Origin: Sorghum bicolor
Taxonomy: Eukaryota > Streptophyta > Magnoliopsida > Poales > Poaceae
NCBI RefSeq assembly: GCF_000003195.3
Contig: NC_012877.2
Span: 20,982,294-21,046,293, forward strand
DNA length: 64,000 bases
Reading direction: 5' to 3'
Position numbers and translations under genes: made by a program. Within the stretch, counting starts at the first letter, position 1. Each line of letters opens with the position of its first letter. Positions 21,481 to 32,815 of this stretch are shown here, piece by piece. The notes beneath the pieces are model-generated. The model did not search any database. It worked only from the letters and a program-made list of their open reading frames with translations, and had not been told where the DNA came from.

Positions 21481-22620
21481 TTAACACCCTTTAAAATACT
21501 TAAAACAATCCTCAAGTATAGTTGGCCAATAATACCCATTTCTCCTGATCATCCATTTCATCTTAAAAGCCGACTGATGTGCTCCAGACACTCCTTCATG
21601 GATCTCTCCCATCAAACTTTTAGCTTCATCATCACCTAAGCACTTGAGAAGAACTCCATCGATTGTTCGATAATATAATTCATCCTCGAGGAGCACATAC
21701 TTGGTAGCTTGAAACCGAACACTCCTCTCAACCTTCTTAGATGGATCCTTTAAATAATCAATGATTTCTTTTCTCCAATCATCGGCACTGATTGCCGATA
21801 ACATGTTCAATATGGGTTGATACCCTGAGGCATGCTGAGCCAACCGATTAACCTCCTCATTATGTAACCGAGGAACATGCTCTAATCGGAAATCTTTGAA
21901 CTCCCTTAACAGTAGCATACTCTTTTCGCAATAAGTTATCAGGACTTCGCTTCGGCATTCATAGCTTCCAGCCAATTGATTTATAACAAGCATAGAATCC
22001 CCGAAGATTTCAACAGCGTCAGCATGAACTTCTTTTAATAACTCCAGCCCCTTGAATAAAGCTTGATATTCAGCTTGATTATTTGTTGACGTGGCAACAA
22101 TCGGCAAAGAGAACTCATACTTCCTTCCCTGAGGGGAAATTAACACTATGCTGATTCCTGCCCCCCGGTCACACGTGGATCCATCAAAGAAGAGCGTCCA
22201 AGATACAATTTCCAAAGTCTCCACTACACCACAATGTTGAGTCACAAAATCGGCTATAACTTGCCCTTTAACCGCCTTAGCCGATTCGTAACGTAGATCA
22301 AACTCCGACAGTGCCAAAATCCACTTACCGATTCTACCACTCATAAGCGGCATAGATAGCGTATATCGGACCACATCATCTTTGCATATAACAGTGTATT
22401 CGGCCAATAGCAAATAGTGCCTCAATTTAGTGTAAGAAAAATATAGGCATAAACATAATTTTTCAATGGCTGAATACCTGGTCTCAGCATCAATCAATCT
22501 TCTACTTAAATAGTAAATCACATGCTCCTTCCCTTCAAATTCTTGAATCAAAGCCGAACCGATGACCATCCCATCGGTAGACAAATATAATCTGAAGGGC
22601 TTTCCTTGCTGAGGCGGAAT
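21481..22620 (-). pseudogene. Dual RNase H and integrase zinc finger of element E
   Basis: The first part (22584-22250, ALIQEFEGKEHVIYYLSRRL...) is the degenerate gypsy RNase H or tether domain. It is followed by a second, archaeal-type RNase H with LFFDGSTCDRGAG (about 22170-22200), NNQAEYQALFKGL and VEIFGDSMLVINQL, keeping the D, E and D catalytic residues. The last part (21630-21481) is the integrase zinc finger HEGVSGAHQ...YFKGC. Acquisition of this second RNase H is an established mark of the Tat lineage. The reading stops at TAA 21481-21483. Upstream it is frameshifted relative to the RT block near 22600. Confidence 0.85.
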
Positions 22621-23599
22621 TAAAACTGGAGGTCAAATAATTCTTGATTTCATCCAAAGCCAACTGTTGCTCTTCTCCCCATATAAATTCTTGATCAGCT
22701 TTTAATTTAAGTAAAGGACTGAAAGCACAAATTTTTCCAGATAAGTTGGAAATAAATCGCCTGATAAAATTTACTTTGCCGATCAGAGATTGGAGCTCAG
22801 TTTTGTTGGTAGGAGCAACTATTTTGTTGATAGCATCAATAGATCTCCTACTAATTTCAATTCCCCTTTGATGCACCATGAAACCAAGAAATTGCCCTGC
22901 CGATATGCCAAATGCACACTTGTTAGGGTTCATCTTTAAACAATGTTTCCTTGTACATTCTAACACTTTTCGCAGATCGGCAAGATGCTTTGTGAAATCT
23001 CCAGACTTAACCACCACATCATCAATATAAATTTCCACCAGCTTGTCGATGAACTCATGAAAGATAAAATTCATAGCCCTTTAATAGGTAGCACCAGCAT
23101 TTTTCAAACCAAAGGTCGTGACTATCCATTCAAATAGCCCAACATGACCAGGACATCTAAACGCTGTCTTTGGAATATCTTCCTCAGCCATGAATATCTG
23201 ATTATATCCTGCATTACCATCCATGAAGCTAATAATTCGATGTCCAGCTGCAGCATCAACTAACAAATCGGCAACTGGCATTGGGTAGCCATCCATTAGC
23301 GTGGCTTTGTTAAGATTCCTAAAATCAATGCAAACTCGAAGCTTCCCATATTTCTTATAAACTGGAACGACATTGGAAATCCACTCGGCATACCGACACT
23401 GCCGAATAAATCTAGCTTCGATAAGTTTGGTTAATTCGGCCTTAATGTCAGGAAGAATATTAGGATTACATCGGCAGGCTGGCTGCTGATGTGGCCGAAA
23501 TCCAGACTTGATAGGTAACCGATGTTCAACAATTGATCGGTCCAAACCAGGCATCTCGGTATAATCCCAAGCAAAGCAATCTTTATATTCCTTTAACAA
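22535..23599 (-). pseudogene. Reverse transcriptase of element E (broken)
   Basis: Reverse transcriptase copies element RNA to DNA. The minus strand shows the start FAWDYTEMPGLDRSIVEHRL and the central KYGKLRVCIDFRNLNKA. YIDDVVV, the catalytic Asp pair, has complement bases 23018-23023. QFLGFMVHQRGIE and LQSLIGKVNFIRRF follow. A TAA at 23081-23083 interrupts GATYQRAMNF where relatives have a Gln codon (CAA to TAA). Another frameshift near 22600 leads into the RNase H block. The active site is intact but the chain is not. Confidence 0.88.
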
Positions 23600-23748
23600 A
23601 TTGGTTAATTGTTGCTTACACTCAGAATCTTACTTAGCACTAATAAAAGTAGGTCTAGGTTTATCTCCATTACCTATATCTACCTCTACCAAATCATCGG
23701 CCGATGTGAACCCCTGGCCCAATTTTCCATCATCGGCGAACCTATCCA

Positions 23749-24675
23749 TTAGAACTCCTCATCAAAACCGACTGCTTGGATCGATGGAATTTCATAATCG
23801 GCAACTTTGAGGAAATCCTTTCCCCAAATTTCTCCCGAGATACACCTGGTCCTTTCATAAGTGTCCGCCTCTGCCGATGCAATGACATAAGAAGAATCAA
23901 CCGGGACAATCTCAATCTTGTCACCTACCCACTGAACCAAGCATTGGTGCATTGTAGACCGGATGCAACAATTGGCATGAATCCAATCTCTCCCTAGCAG
24001 CAGATTATAAGCACCCTTTCCACTGATCACGAAGAAAGTTGTCGGCAAGGTTTTGCTGCTGATGGTCAACTCGACGCATATTGCCCCCTTAACTGGAGAC
24101 ACATTTCCTTCAAAGTCTTTCAGCATCATATCGGTCTTGGTCAAATCTTGATCTCCTTTCCCAAGCTTTCGATAGACTGTGTATGGCATGATGTTAATAG
24201 CAGCCCCACCATCAATTAATATCTTGGTCATCGGCTGCCCATCAACTCTTTCTTTGACGAACAGAGCTTTAAGATGCTGCCTTTCATTGTCGGCAGGCTT
24301 TTCAAAGATAGCCATCATCGGATCCAGAGCCAACTGAGCTATCTGGTCGGAAAAATCCAGCTCCTCATCATCACTGGATGGCGCAAGGAACTCCATCGGC
24401 AACATAAATACCATGTTAACATCTGTCGATGGCCCTTTTCCCTTAGGATCGGGTTGCTGCTGATCTCCAAATTTGGCAAGATTCTCTCCTTTTCTCAAGT
24501 CTTCTCGTCTTTCGCGCTGCAACCTTCTTTTCTGTGTCCTAGTCAATCCTTCTGGACACCATGGAGGAAGTTGTGGCTGCCTTACCGATGGGCGATGATT
24601 TACCCTTGACTCCACTTGATAGGTATTGGCATCCCTGCAAATTATGAACTCATCGGGAACTCGAGCATTTGCCAT
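23749..24675 (-). pseudogene. Gag C-terminal linker and aspartic protease of element E
   Basis: An open frame of 308 codons on the minus strand. A charged linker (RKRRLQRERREDLRK type) is followed by the protease with ILIDGGAAINIMPYTVYRKLG (active Asp near 24215) and LLLGRDWIHANCCIRSTMHQ, the flap-side and C-terminal hallmarks typical of Tat-lineage proteases. It ends QAVGFDEEF and stops at 23749, about 150 bp before the RT frame; further stops lie between. The frame is part of the gag-pol polyprotein rather than a free gene, so its ATG is not necessarily a true start. Confidence 0.82.
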
Positions 24676-24900
24676 CTCTTCAAGCTCCTCTTAGTTCCTG
24701 GGAAAGTATCCAACACGGTCACCGAGTCTATCATGCACACTGAGCCTGCCCCCCAGTCGATCATGAACTGAAGTTCTCCCCCTAATCGGCCCATTAAAAT
24801 GTCGATCATCATTCTGATACTGCTGATTAGGTCTGTCATACCGATCATAACCATTGCACTCAGGGCAGTCCCTAACAGTGGGCAATTTGATGTTTTGTTC

Positions 24901-26307
24901 CTAGCAATGGATAAAGAACGGGCAGTTCCAGTGATCTTTGTGCCGATTCCACTCCTGTCGGCGTCTTTCTTCTTCCCAACGGTGATCCTCTTGTTGGCGC
25001 CGATACCGATCTTCACGTTGCTGCCATGTTTCTCGATGCCTTCTATGAGTGATCACAATGCTAGATCGGGGAGGCCTTCCTGAGCTAGTTCCTTCCTGGA
25101 TTAAACCCTTTCCTTTAGCATCGGCAGCAGTAATCTGATGCTGAGGATCCACCGATGCACTTTTTTCAGCTGCTTCTGACGTCAAGACCTTGGTCTTTCC
25201 TTTAGCATCCAACATATTTGTTAGGAAAGGATGCTGATCGATATTCATCGGCTTCTGAGCTTTAGAATTATCAAACTTGATCCTCCCAGATTCTATAGTT
25301 GATTGCAGCTGCTGCCTGAAAACCTTACATTCATTTGTACTATGGGATGTTGCATTGTGCCACTTGCAATACTTCATCTTCTTTAATTCTTCAGCCGATG
25401 GAATCACATGATTGGGTGACAACTTGATTTGCCCCTCCTGAAGTAGAAAATCAAATATCCTATCGGCTTTAGTGACATCAAATGCAAACTTCTCTGGTTC
25501 TTTATGCCCAAAAGGGCAAGACATCGGCTTCTTATTTTTCACCCACTCTGCCAAACCGATGAGTGGCTCCTCATCAGAGTCTGAGCTTGCTGCTTCATCA
25601 ACAAATGAGACCTTTTTATTCCAAGCCCTTTTCAGTTCAAAAGGCTTAATGTCTTGGTCAGAAATCCTCTGTACCAAATGACTCAGACTTTCAAACTCCT
25701 GGGAAGCATATTTGTCTCTGATGTGCGGCAGTAGTCCCTGAAAAGCCAAATGGGCTAGCTGCCGATCGTCTAGAACCAGACTATAGCACTTGTTCTTGAC
25801 TTCCCGCAACCTCTACACAAAACTTTCAACCGATTCATCATTGCGTTGCTTCAACGTGACTAAATCGGTAATTTTCTTCTCATGAACTCCAGAGAAGAAG
25901 TACTTGTGAAATTGCTTCTCTAGATCGGCCCAAGTGATCATTGAATTAGGAGGTAACGAAATAAACCAAGTAAAAGCCGATCCAGATAAAGATGATGAGA
26001 ACAGACGAATCCTCAACTCATCTCTGTTAGCAGCTTCCCCACACTGGATGATGAACCTATTGACATGCTCCATAGTCGATGTATCATCCTGTCTAGAAAA
26101 CTTAGTCAAATCTGGTACCTTGTACCGATTTGAAAGAGGAATTAAATCATATGTAGGAGGATATGGTGTTTGATAAGAGTAAGTGTTGACTTTGGGTTTT
26201 ATCCCAAATTGGTCTCTCATCACTTCAGCTATCTTATCAACCCAATAAGCATCGGCATCTTGCCGATGAGGCGGCTGTGGATCTGGCACCTGCTGATCAA
26301 GATTCAA
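24901..26307 (-). pseudogene. Gag of element E
   Basis: The minus strand encodes the capsid-like gag: YDLIPLSNRYKVPDLTKFS, a DDTSTMEHVNRF segment, AFTWFISLPPNSMITWADLE, QRNDESVESFV, then the downstream LQ-rich half. A zinc-finger-like CKWHNATSHSTNEC (C-x2-H-x5-H-x4-C, about 25325-25372) replaces the usual CCHC knuckle, as in other Tat gags. The two open stretches (26307-25813 and 25809-24901) are in the same frame and are split only by TAG 25813-25815, where FV-Q-RLREVK is expected: a CAG to TAG change. The C-terminal end is Arg/Glu-rich. Confidence 0.82.
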
Positions 26308-26309
26308 TC

Positions 26310-27342
26310 TGCTGATTGATCAACCCTGGATTCTGAAACCCAGGTTGGATTTGGCCTTGTTGAAACCCTGGAGCCTAATGATTCTGCTGAGGCATCTGCG
26401 GAAAGACTAACTGTCCTGTCCATCCACTGTTAGCATTCATCGGCATAAGCCCTGCCGATGACTGGTAATTGGGCATCATCATTGAATTGACGTACCCTGG
26501 CTGTGTCATAAACCTCTGTTGCGTCGGCATTGAATCTGCCGATGCATTAGGCGTCTGAAACGTTGGAGCCTGGGAATTCCTAGTGTAAGGCCTTGCAGTG
26601 GTAGTTGTAGTATACTGGGGACTCTAATTCATCGGCAAATTTCGAGGTGCCGATGCCATAGGAGCCTTGCCTGTCAAGTCAGCCACTTGAGAAGTTCCTG
26701 GAGCTTTCACCATCATCTCTAGGGGCATACCGAAACCCCACCAGTTGGGAGGAACAGATCCCGACATTGTCGATGCCAATAGATCTGTGGCAAGCTTGAT
26801 TCGCCCGTCCTATGTTGATGGGGCGGTCGTCACTGGTGTAGATTGCGCATCAGTGATCCCTAATGTGCTTGGAGGAGAAGTAACTTCTGTACCCGCAACG
26901 GCTGTAGTAGCCGATGGAGCCGTGACTAATGATGACCCCGGCTGATGATAGGCAGGACCCTCATAATTTGGTGGCAATTGTCCTTCCTTAAAAGTTCTAG
27001 CCACAGCATTGAAAACCATGTTGGACAGCACACCAGCTTGATTGATCAAAGCACGGTTAATAGCATTGTCAACCATGTCTTGAAGTTTTCCAGGATTGGC
27101 TTCAAAAAGTAATCTGCCGAGGTGCCGGCAATGCTTCCTTTTGGATCACATCACCACTCCTGTTGATACTGAAGGATTTCAAGCATTGCTGCTTGTACTC
27201 CTCCATGACTTTTGCCATAGCTTGCTTCTGCTAATCTTTGAGATTGGCTCCCGTCACGGGGATAACGTTCTCCAAGTCAAAATCGGTGTTCGACATGTTA
27301 ATCTTGATCTTAAATATGTCCCACTGGGCGTGCCAAAAGATG
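26310..27342 (-). pseudogene. N-terminal gag region and leader of element E
   Basis: An open stretch at 27076-26810 (MVDNAINRALINQAGVL...) is followed by Pro/Gln/Gly/Met-rich, low-complexity coding remnants to 26310 with several stops. It lies between the 5' LTR and the conserved gag core, so it is probably the gag N-terminus and 5' leader. The primer-site-like GGCACGCCCAGTGGGAC (complement of about 27320-27336) is next to the LTR. Confidence 0.6.
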
Positions 27343-28065
27343 TGTTGATGCAAAACTAATATGCAAACACAAAGGGTTAATACCCAATTCAAACGTTAAG
27401 GCGTGCCAGCCGATTTGACCTAACAATCGACGAAGGTGGTAACTCGACCACTTTGGTCCCGACAACAGCGATGCGCCCGGATGTCACGGCTAAGAGGTGA
27501 TCACGCGGAACTTGAGAACACGCCGAGTTTTGACTCGATGAATCCCAAAGAACTCGTAGTAAAAAGAAAATATGATGAAGTCGTCGAAAAAGTAGATGCT
27601 GGAATATGAATAAAAACTTTTGTTTGATTGATTGATAGATTGCCATTACATTGCCCTAGGCTTTACATTTATACCCTGTCCGAAGAGCTACAACAAGACA
27701 CGACTAGGACTCGAATTCCAAACTAAACGGAACCCGTACACAAAACAAATTCTAATAACTATGAAAAACATAAAACTACTCCCTTACAGCCGACCGAGGC
27801 ACCGCCACAGGTCAATCGGCAACCTCCATGCTATTCAGAGCTATCGGCAGACATTCTGTTGTGGCCATCGGCAAACATTGATACTGGTCATCGGCATGAA
27901 CACGTCACCACCTCTGGACTTAATCACATTCAGTTATTTCCTCATCGGCAACCACTTTCATCGGCAACTTCCCTGTAGACAGGTTACCATTGCTTCATCT
28001 GCCGATCTATACTTTACTAACCCTAGGTACGCTCAAAAGATATGTGTCCAAAAACAGTGTCAACA
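27343..28065 (-). repeat. 5' LTR of element E
   Basis: About 723 bp running from TGTTGATGCAAA to ACAGTGTCAACA, giving matched TGTTGA/TCAACA ends. The complement contains GGTATAAATG (TATA, about 27667-27675). It directly abuts the leader of element A at 28066, so E appears to have inserted about 105 bp upstream of the A gag start. The 5-bp duplication cannot be checked because the other end is outside the window. Confidence 0.72.
27667..27674 (-). promoter_or_regulatory. TATA box of E LTR
   Basis: The complement gives GGTATAAATG within the 5' LTR, correctly oriented for minus-strand transcription of gag-pol. Confidence 0.55.
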
Positions 28066-28172
28066 GTGCCTTTTTCTATAAAGTTATTCTGTCGAATACT
28101 TTTAGGCATGAATATAAGTTATTCTACGGCAAATCTTGTCATCATCAATGCTCACTAACTGTGTCTTTACAG

Positions 28173-29160
28173 ATGTCTCGTGGCACTCGAGGTGCGGAAC
28201 AGCGTGCGAACATGAACCCACCCCCTCCTCCTCCACCACCAAATCCAGCTGAGCTGATGCAAATGATGGTGGAAAATCAGAGGTTGCTTACTGAAACCAT
28301 CAATCAGATGGCAAACCAAGGTGGTCGGAATGCACCAAATGGGCCAGCACCTAATCTGTACAGCAGTTTCAAGGATTTCATGGATACCAAGCCCCCATCT
28401 TTTAGAGAGGCTGAAGAGCCCCTTCAAGCTGAGGACTAGCTAAACACGGTGGAACAGAATTTCAGCTTACTTTGGCTGACCGATGGTTTGAAGGCTGAGT
28501 ATGCAGCGCATCATCTGCAGGGACCAGTAGGCATCTGGTGGAATCAGTATCCGGAGGCTCTTCTGGCGAACGCTGTGATTGACTGGAATCTCTTTTGTGA
28601 AGCTTTCAAGGGGCATTTCATACCTCCTGACGTCATGGAGATGAAGCATACTGAGTTCATGCAGTTGACTCAGGGCAACCAAACTCTGAAGGAGTATTTG
28701 CATGCTTTCAATCATCTGTCAAGGTATGCTCCTGAGTTTGTGAGCACGGAGTCGAAGAAGATTGCTAGTTTCAAGAGGGGTCTTGGCCCCAAATTGCTGA
28801 AGACTATGGGCTGCACCAAGTGTGCAACTTTCAATGAGGTTGTCAGTGATGCTCTCACCCAAGAGAACTACAACACTGTGTACACTACGATCAAGACTCG
28901 CATGTGAGCTTTTGAGGCCGGGGCAGGGGCATCTAAGTCCAAGGCTCCAGTGGCAGCTAAACCCCAGTATCGTGCTCTAACTCCTAACCAGCGATATCGC
29001 CCTCCAGTGAAGAAGAATCAAGCGAAGACGGGGTTCCGTAAGGGGTACTCCATTGCTCTTCCTAGGGGCAATACTGGTCCCAACTATGCCAAGACTCCCC
29101 CTGCCAACCGTCCGTGCTACAACTGTAGTCAGACAGGGCACGGGCAAAGCTATTGTCCTT
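28173..29160 (+). pseudogene. Gag of element A (two nonsense mutations)
   Basis: Starts at ATG 28173 (MSRGTRGAEQR) after a possible CAG acceptor-like TTTACAG. It has a Pro-rich N-terminus, capsid core features (GIWWNQYPEALL, DWNLFCEAFKGHFIP, QLTQGNQTLKEYLHAFNHLSRYAPEF) and a CCHC knuckle CYNCSQTGHGQSYC at 29115-29156. One frame runs through all pieces and is broken by TAG at 28437-28439 (where ED-W-LNTVE is expected, TGG to TAG) and TGA at 28905-28907 (RM-R-AFEAG, CGA to TGA). These are transition-type lesions, so the protein was complete at insertion. Confidence 0.88.
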
Positions 29161-30990
29161 ACCCGCCAAAGAAGGGCAACCAAGGGAACGCCCGCCAGGG
29201 GCGTGTTCACTATACAACTGTGGAATCAATCCCTGCTGGTGAGGTAGTCACGGCTGGTATGTTTCTGGTTAACCAATGTGATGCACTTGTGCTTTTTGAC
29301 TCAGGAGCATCGCATTCTTTTGTGAGTTCAGACTTTGTGTCTAAGCATAATCTCAAGGCAATTACACTTGATAAGGGCAGTTATTTGCATAAGTGTTGCT
29401 GGAAATGATATTTCTACAAATCAAGTGGTTTTGAGGGCAACTCTAGAAATAGGAGACCATCAGTTTCTTACTGATTTGGTTGTTCTACCTGGTGTGGGTA
29501 TAGATGTAATTCTGGGTATGAAATGGATGAGTGGCAATGGAGTTCTTATCGACACCACCACTCGTGTAGTTATGTTGAGAGATCCAAATACCAAAGAGGC
29601 ATTCTTAGTGCAACTTCCTCGGGATATCCATATCCGTAGCACGATGAATGCAGTTACATCTAGGGCCATCAAGGATATTCCGATAGTGTGTGAGTTCCTG
29701 GATGTATTCCCTGATGATTTGCTCGGGCTTCCCCCAGATCGAGATGTGGAGTTCAAAATTGAATTGCTTCCAGGAAGTGCTCCTATCTCTAGAAGACCTT
29801 ATAGAATGCCGCCAAATGAGTTAGCCGAGCTTAAGACCCAACTGAATGAGTTGTTAAAGAAGGGTCTTATCCGTCCTAGTTCTTCTCCTTGGGGTTGTCG
29901 AGCTATCTTTGTGAAGAAGAAGGATCAGTCCTTGCGCATGTGTGTGGACTACCGTCCTCTGAATGCGGTGACCATCAAGAATAAGTACCCTCTTCCTCGC
30001 ATTGATATCTTGTTTGATCAGTTGTCCAAAGCCAAGGTATTCTCCAAGATTGATTTGCGATCTAGGTACCATCAGATCAAGATCCGTCCTCAAGATGTAC
30101 CTAAGACAGCTTTCTCAACGAGGTATGGGTTGTATGAATATCTCGTCATGTCCTTCGGTCTTACGAATGCACCTGCTCACTTCATGTATCTCATGAATTC
30201 GGTATTCATGCCCGAATTGGACAAGTTTGTGGTGGTCTTCATTGATGATATCTTGGTATATTCTCGCAATGAAGAAGAGCATGCAGAGCATCTGCGTGTA
30301 GTGTTGACGCGCTTGCGTGAGCATCAACTTTATGCTAAGTTCAGCAAATGCGAGTTTTGGCTAAAGAAAGTACCTTTCTTGGGCCATGTCTTATCTGAAA
30401 AAGGTATATCGGTGGATCCGGCTAAGGTGCAAGAAGTGCTGGATTGGAAGGTTCCAACTTTGGTGCACGAGGTTCAGCGTTTTCTAGGTCTGGCTGGGTA
30501 TTATCGTCGATTTATTCCAGAATTCTCAAAAATATCCAAGCCTATGACTCGTCTACTTCAGAAAGACGAGAAGTTTGTATGGACGCCCGAGTGTGAAGAG
30601 GCATTCCACAAGTTGAGGACATTGGTAACATCATCTCCTGTCCTAGCTCAACCCGATATCGAGAAGCCTTTCGATGTCTTTTGTGACGCGTCGGGTATCG
30701 GTCTGGGCTGTGTGTTGATGCAAGAAGGTCGTGTCATCGCTTATGCCTCGCGCCAACTTTGAAAGCATGAGGTCAATTACCCTACTCATGACTTAGAATT
30801 GGCGGCAGTTGTACATGCTTTGAAAATCTAGAGGCACTATTTGCTGGGTAATCTGTGCAATATCTACACTGATCATAAGAGTCTCAACTATATCTTCACT
30901 CAACCTGAATTGAACATGCATCAGCGAAGGTGGCTTGAGTTGATTAAAGATTATAATCTTCAAGTGCACTACCATCCGGGCAAGGTAAAC
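29161..30990 (+). pseudogene. Protease, reverse transcriptase and RNase H of element A
   Basis: The protease active site LFDSGASHSF has its Asp at 29298-29300. A frameshift near 29385 moves the rest to another frame (open 29335-30762) with [17 protein letters not shown] and [40 protein letters not shown] and catalytic FIDDILVYS at 30238-30264. RNase H ([22 protein letters not shown]) follows. TGA at 30760-30762 (RQL-R-KHE) and TAG at 30829-30831 (KI-W-RHYL) break RNase H. The RT motifs themselves are intact. One Arg in [10 protein letters not shown] replaces the usual Gly of the DLRSGYHQ block. Confidence 0.9.
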
Positions 30991-32536
30991 GTGGTTGCGG
31001 ATGCCTTAAGTCAGAAAGCGCACTGTCATTCAGTTCAGATGGAAGATCCGTCATTGTCACGTCTTATGCACCCACTTGTGCTCAATCAGATTGCTCTCGA
31101 GAAATCTCTTCGCAATCGAGTCATTGAGTTGCAGCAAACAGATGTAGGTATCTACCATATAAAGAGGAAAATGAAAGAAGAAGAAACCAAGCATTTCCGA
31201 GTCGATGAGAACGGAATCCTATGGTTCAATGATCGACTTGTGGTCCCAAAAGACAGTGAGCTGCGAAATCAGATCCTATCTAAAGCTCATTCATCCAAGT
31301 TGTCTATCCATCCTGGTAGTAACAAGATGTATCAGGATCTGAAACCTCTGTTTTGGTGGACAAAGCTGAAAAAGGAGATTGCTGCTTTTGTCGCTCGTTG
31401 TGATAACTGTTGTCGTGTGAAGGCAGTTCACATGAAAGCAGGCTTACTTCAACCCTTGTCAATTCTTGGTTGGAAATGCGAAGAAGTTAGTATGGATTTT
31501 ATCTCTAGACTCCCAACTTCTGTTAAGGGTTATGACTCTATTTGGGTGATTGTAGATCGTTTGACCAAGGTTGCTCGTTTTATTCCAGTTCGAACTGATT
31601 AGCGTCCACATCAGTATGCAGAGTTGTAATTTGAGCACGTTGTCCGTCAGTATGTGTGCCTCAGACTATCATATCAGATCGTAGAACACAGTTCACTGCC
31701 CATTTTTGGGAGTGTCTTCATGAGCAAATTGGTACTCACTTGGTTCGTAGTTCTGCTTATCATCCTCAAACGACCGGCCAAACTGAACGCGTTAACCAAA
31801 TCCTAGAAGACATGTTGAGGGCATGTGCTCTCTCCTCAAAAGGTTCTTGGGTAAAGTGGTTGCCGTTAGCTGAGTTCTCTTATAACAATAGTTACCAGGA
31901 GAGCATCAAGATGGCTCCATTTGAAGCCCTATATGGTCGAAAGTGTCGAACCCCGTTGAATTGGGTGGAACCCGGGGAGCAAAGGTATTATGGCATCGAT
32001 TTCGTGAATGAAGCAGAGCAGCAAGTTCGTACCATCCAGCAACATCTGGAAGCTACCCAAGCTCGTTAGGAAAGTTATGCTGATAAGAGAAGGTAGCCGA
32101 TTGAGTTTGCAGTCGGTGACCATGTGTATATCAAGGTGTCTCCGATGGAAGGCGTATAAAGGTTCGGAGTCAAGCAAAAGCTTGCACCTCATTATGTGGG
32201 GCCTTATCGGATTCTCGAGAGAAAAAGAAACGTAGCATACAAAGTTCAACACCAGTTGAGCTTCGAGCTATTTTTCCTGTCTTTCACGTATCCCAATTAA
32301 AGAAATGCCTTCGTGTTCCGGAAGAACAAGTGGAAGTTTGGGATATCAAGTTGAAGTCTGATTTGGTGTATGAGGAGAAACCTGTAGCGGTTGTTGACCG
32401 CAAGGAACGAGTGACACGTAATCGGGTGGTTAAGCTCTACAAGGTGTTGTGGAGTAACCATGGGGAGGAAGATGCCACTTGGGAAACAAAGGACTTTTTG
32501 AAAGAAGTTTATAAAACTTTCTTCAAAAATAAGTAA
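30991..32536 (+). pseudogene. Integrase and chromodomain of element A (broken)
   Basis: The integrase zinc finger ([10 protein letters not shown]...CDNCCRVKA, about 31288-31420) is followed by the core: MDFISRLP (first Asp, 31493), TIISDRRTQFTA (second Asp, about 31673; the usual Gly after DR is Arg) and TERVNQ (Glu, 31782). Stops at 31600 (TAG) and 31627 (TAA) and a frameshift near 31640 split it. TAG at 32067 follows ATQAR. The C-terminal GDHVYIKVSP and VGPYRILER motifs precede a chromodomain-like end at 32330-32536 (RVVKLYKVLWSNHGEEDATW). Chromodomains tether integration to heterochromatin marks in this clade. The stop codon is TAA at 32534. Confidence 0.88.
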
Positions 32537-32560
32537 GCTTCCAAATCTCGGGACGAGATT

Positions 32561-32577
32561 TTTGTAAGGGGGAGGGC
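32561..32577 (+). other. Polypurine tract of element A
   Basis: GTAAGGGGGAGGGC lies immediately before the LTR start TGTAACACC, the usual plus-strand priming site. Confidence 0.8.
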
Positions 32578-32815
32578 TGTAACACCCCAGTGTTATGGTT
32601 GCATCATTCACATGCATACCATGAGCATCATCATCTTCATAATCATACCATGATCATCATTTACCTCGGGTCATGTCATTTTATGCAAAAGTGTGATTTA
32701 ACTTGCTTAATTATGCTTCCTATGCTTGTGTCATGCTCATGTTTGTGCACTATGCCTTGGTAAATAGTTCATCTATGCTTAACTCAACTTTTGGAACAAT
32801 GTTCATGTTGGTCAC
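32578..32815 (+). repeat. 3' LTR of element A, first part
   Basis: Starts TGTAACACCCCAGTGTTATGG, similar to the start of solo LTR C (TGTAACACTCCTAGTGTTAGG). It is cut by element B after 238 bp and continues at 45651. Confidence 0.85.
32811..32815. repeat. Target site duplication GTCAC, left copy (B)
   Basis: GTCAC precedes TGTTGATGG of element B and is repeated at 45646-45650 after ACCCAACA. Confidence 0.92.

Larger units (their letters stand above)
16386..28065 (-). mobile_element. Element E: Tat-lineage Ty3/gypsy retrotransposon with antisense gene
   Basis: A minus-strand element whose 5' LTR is 27343-28065, followed leftwards by a primer-site-like GGCACGCCCAGTGGGAC and gag, protease, RT, two RNase H domains and integrase (27076-20529). 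A spliced plus-strand gene with a plant mobile domain follows (16435-20378). Dual RNase H plus an antisense ORF in a long 3' region is the known plan of the Tat clade (Grande/Retand type). GCCGAT/ATCGGC words are very frequent throughout. The 3' LTR is not in the window; the sequence stops at the O boundary (16385/16386), so O probably inserted into E. Confidence 0.8.

Noticed and set aside
28173..32536. Possible endogenous plant pararetrovirus
   Set aside because: Domain order with integrase, chromodomain, LTR and polypurine tract identifies a Ty3/gypsy chromovirus; no movement protein or virus-type coat is seen.
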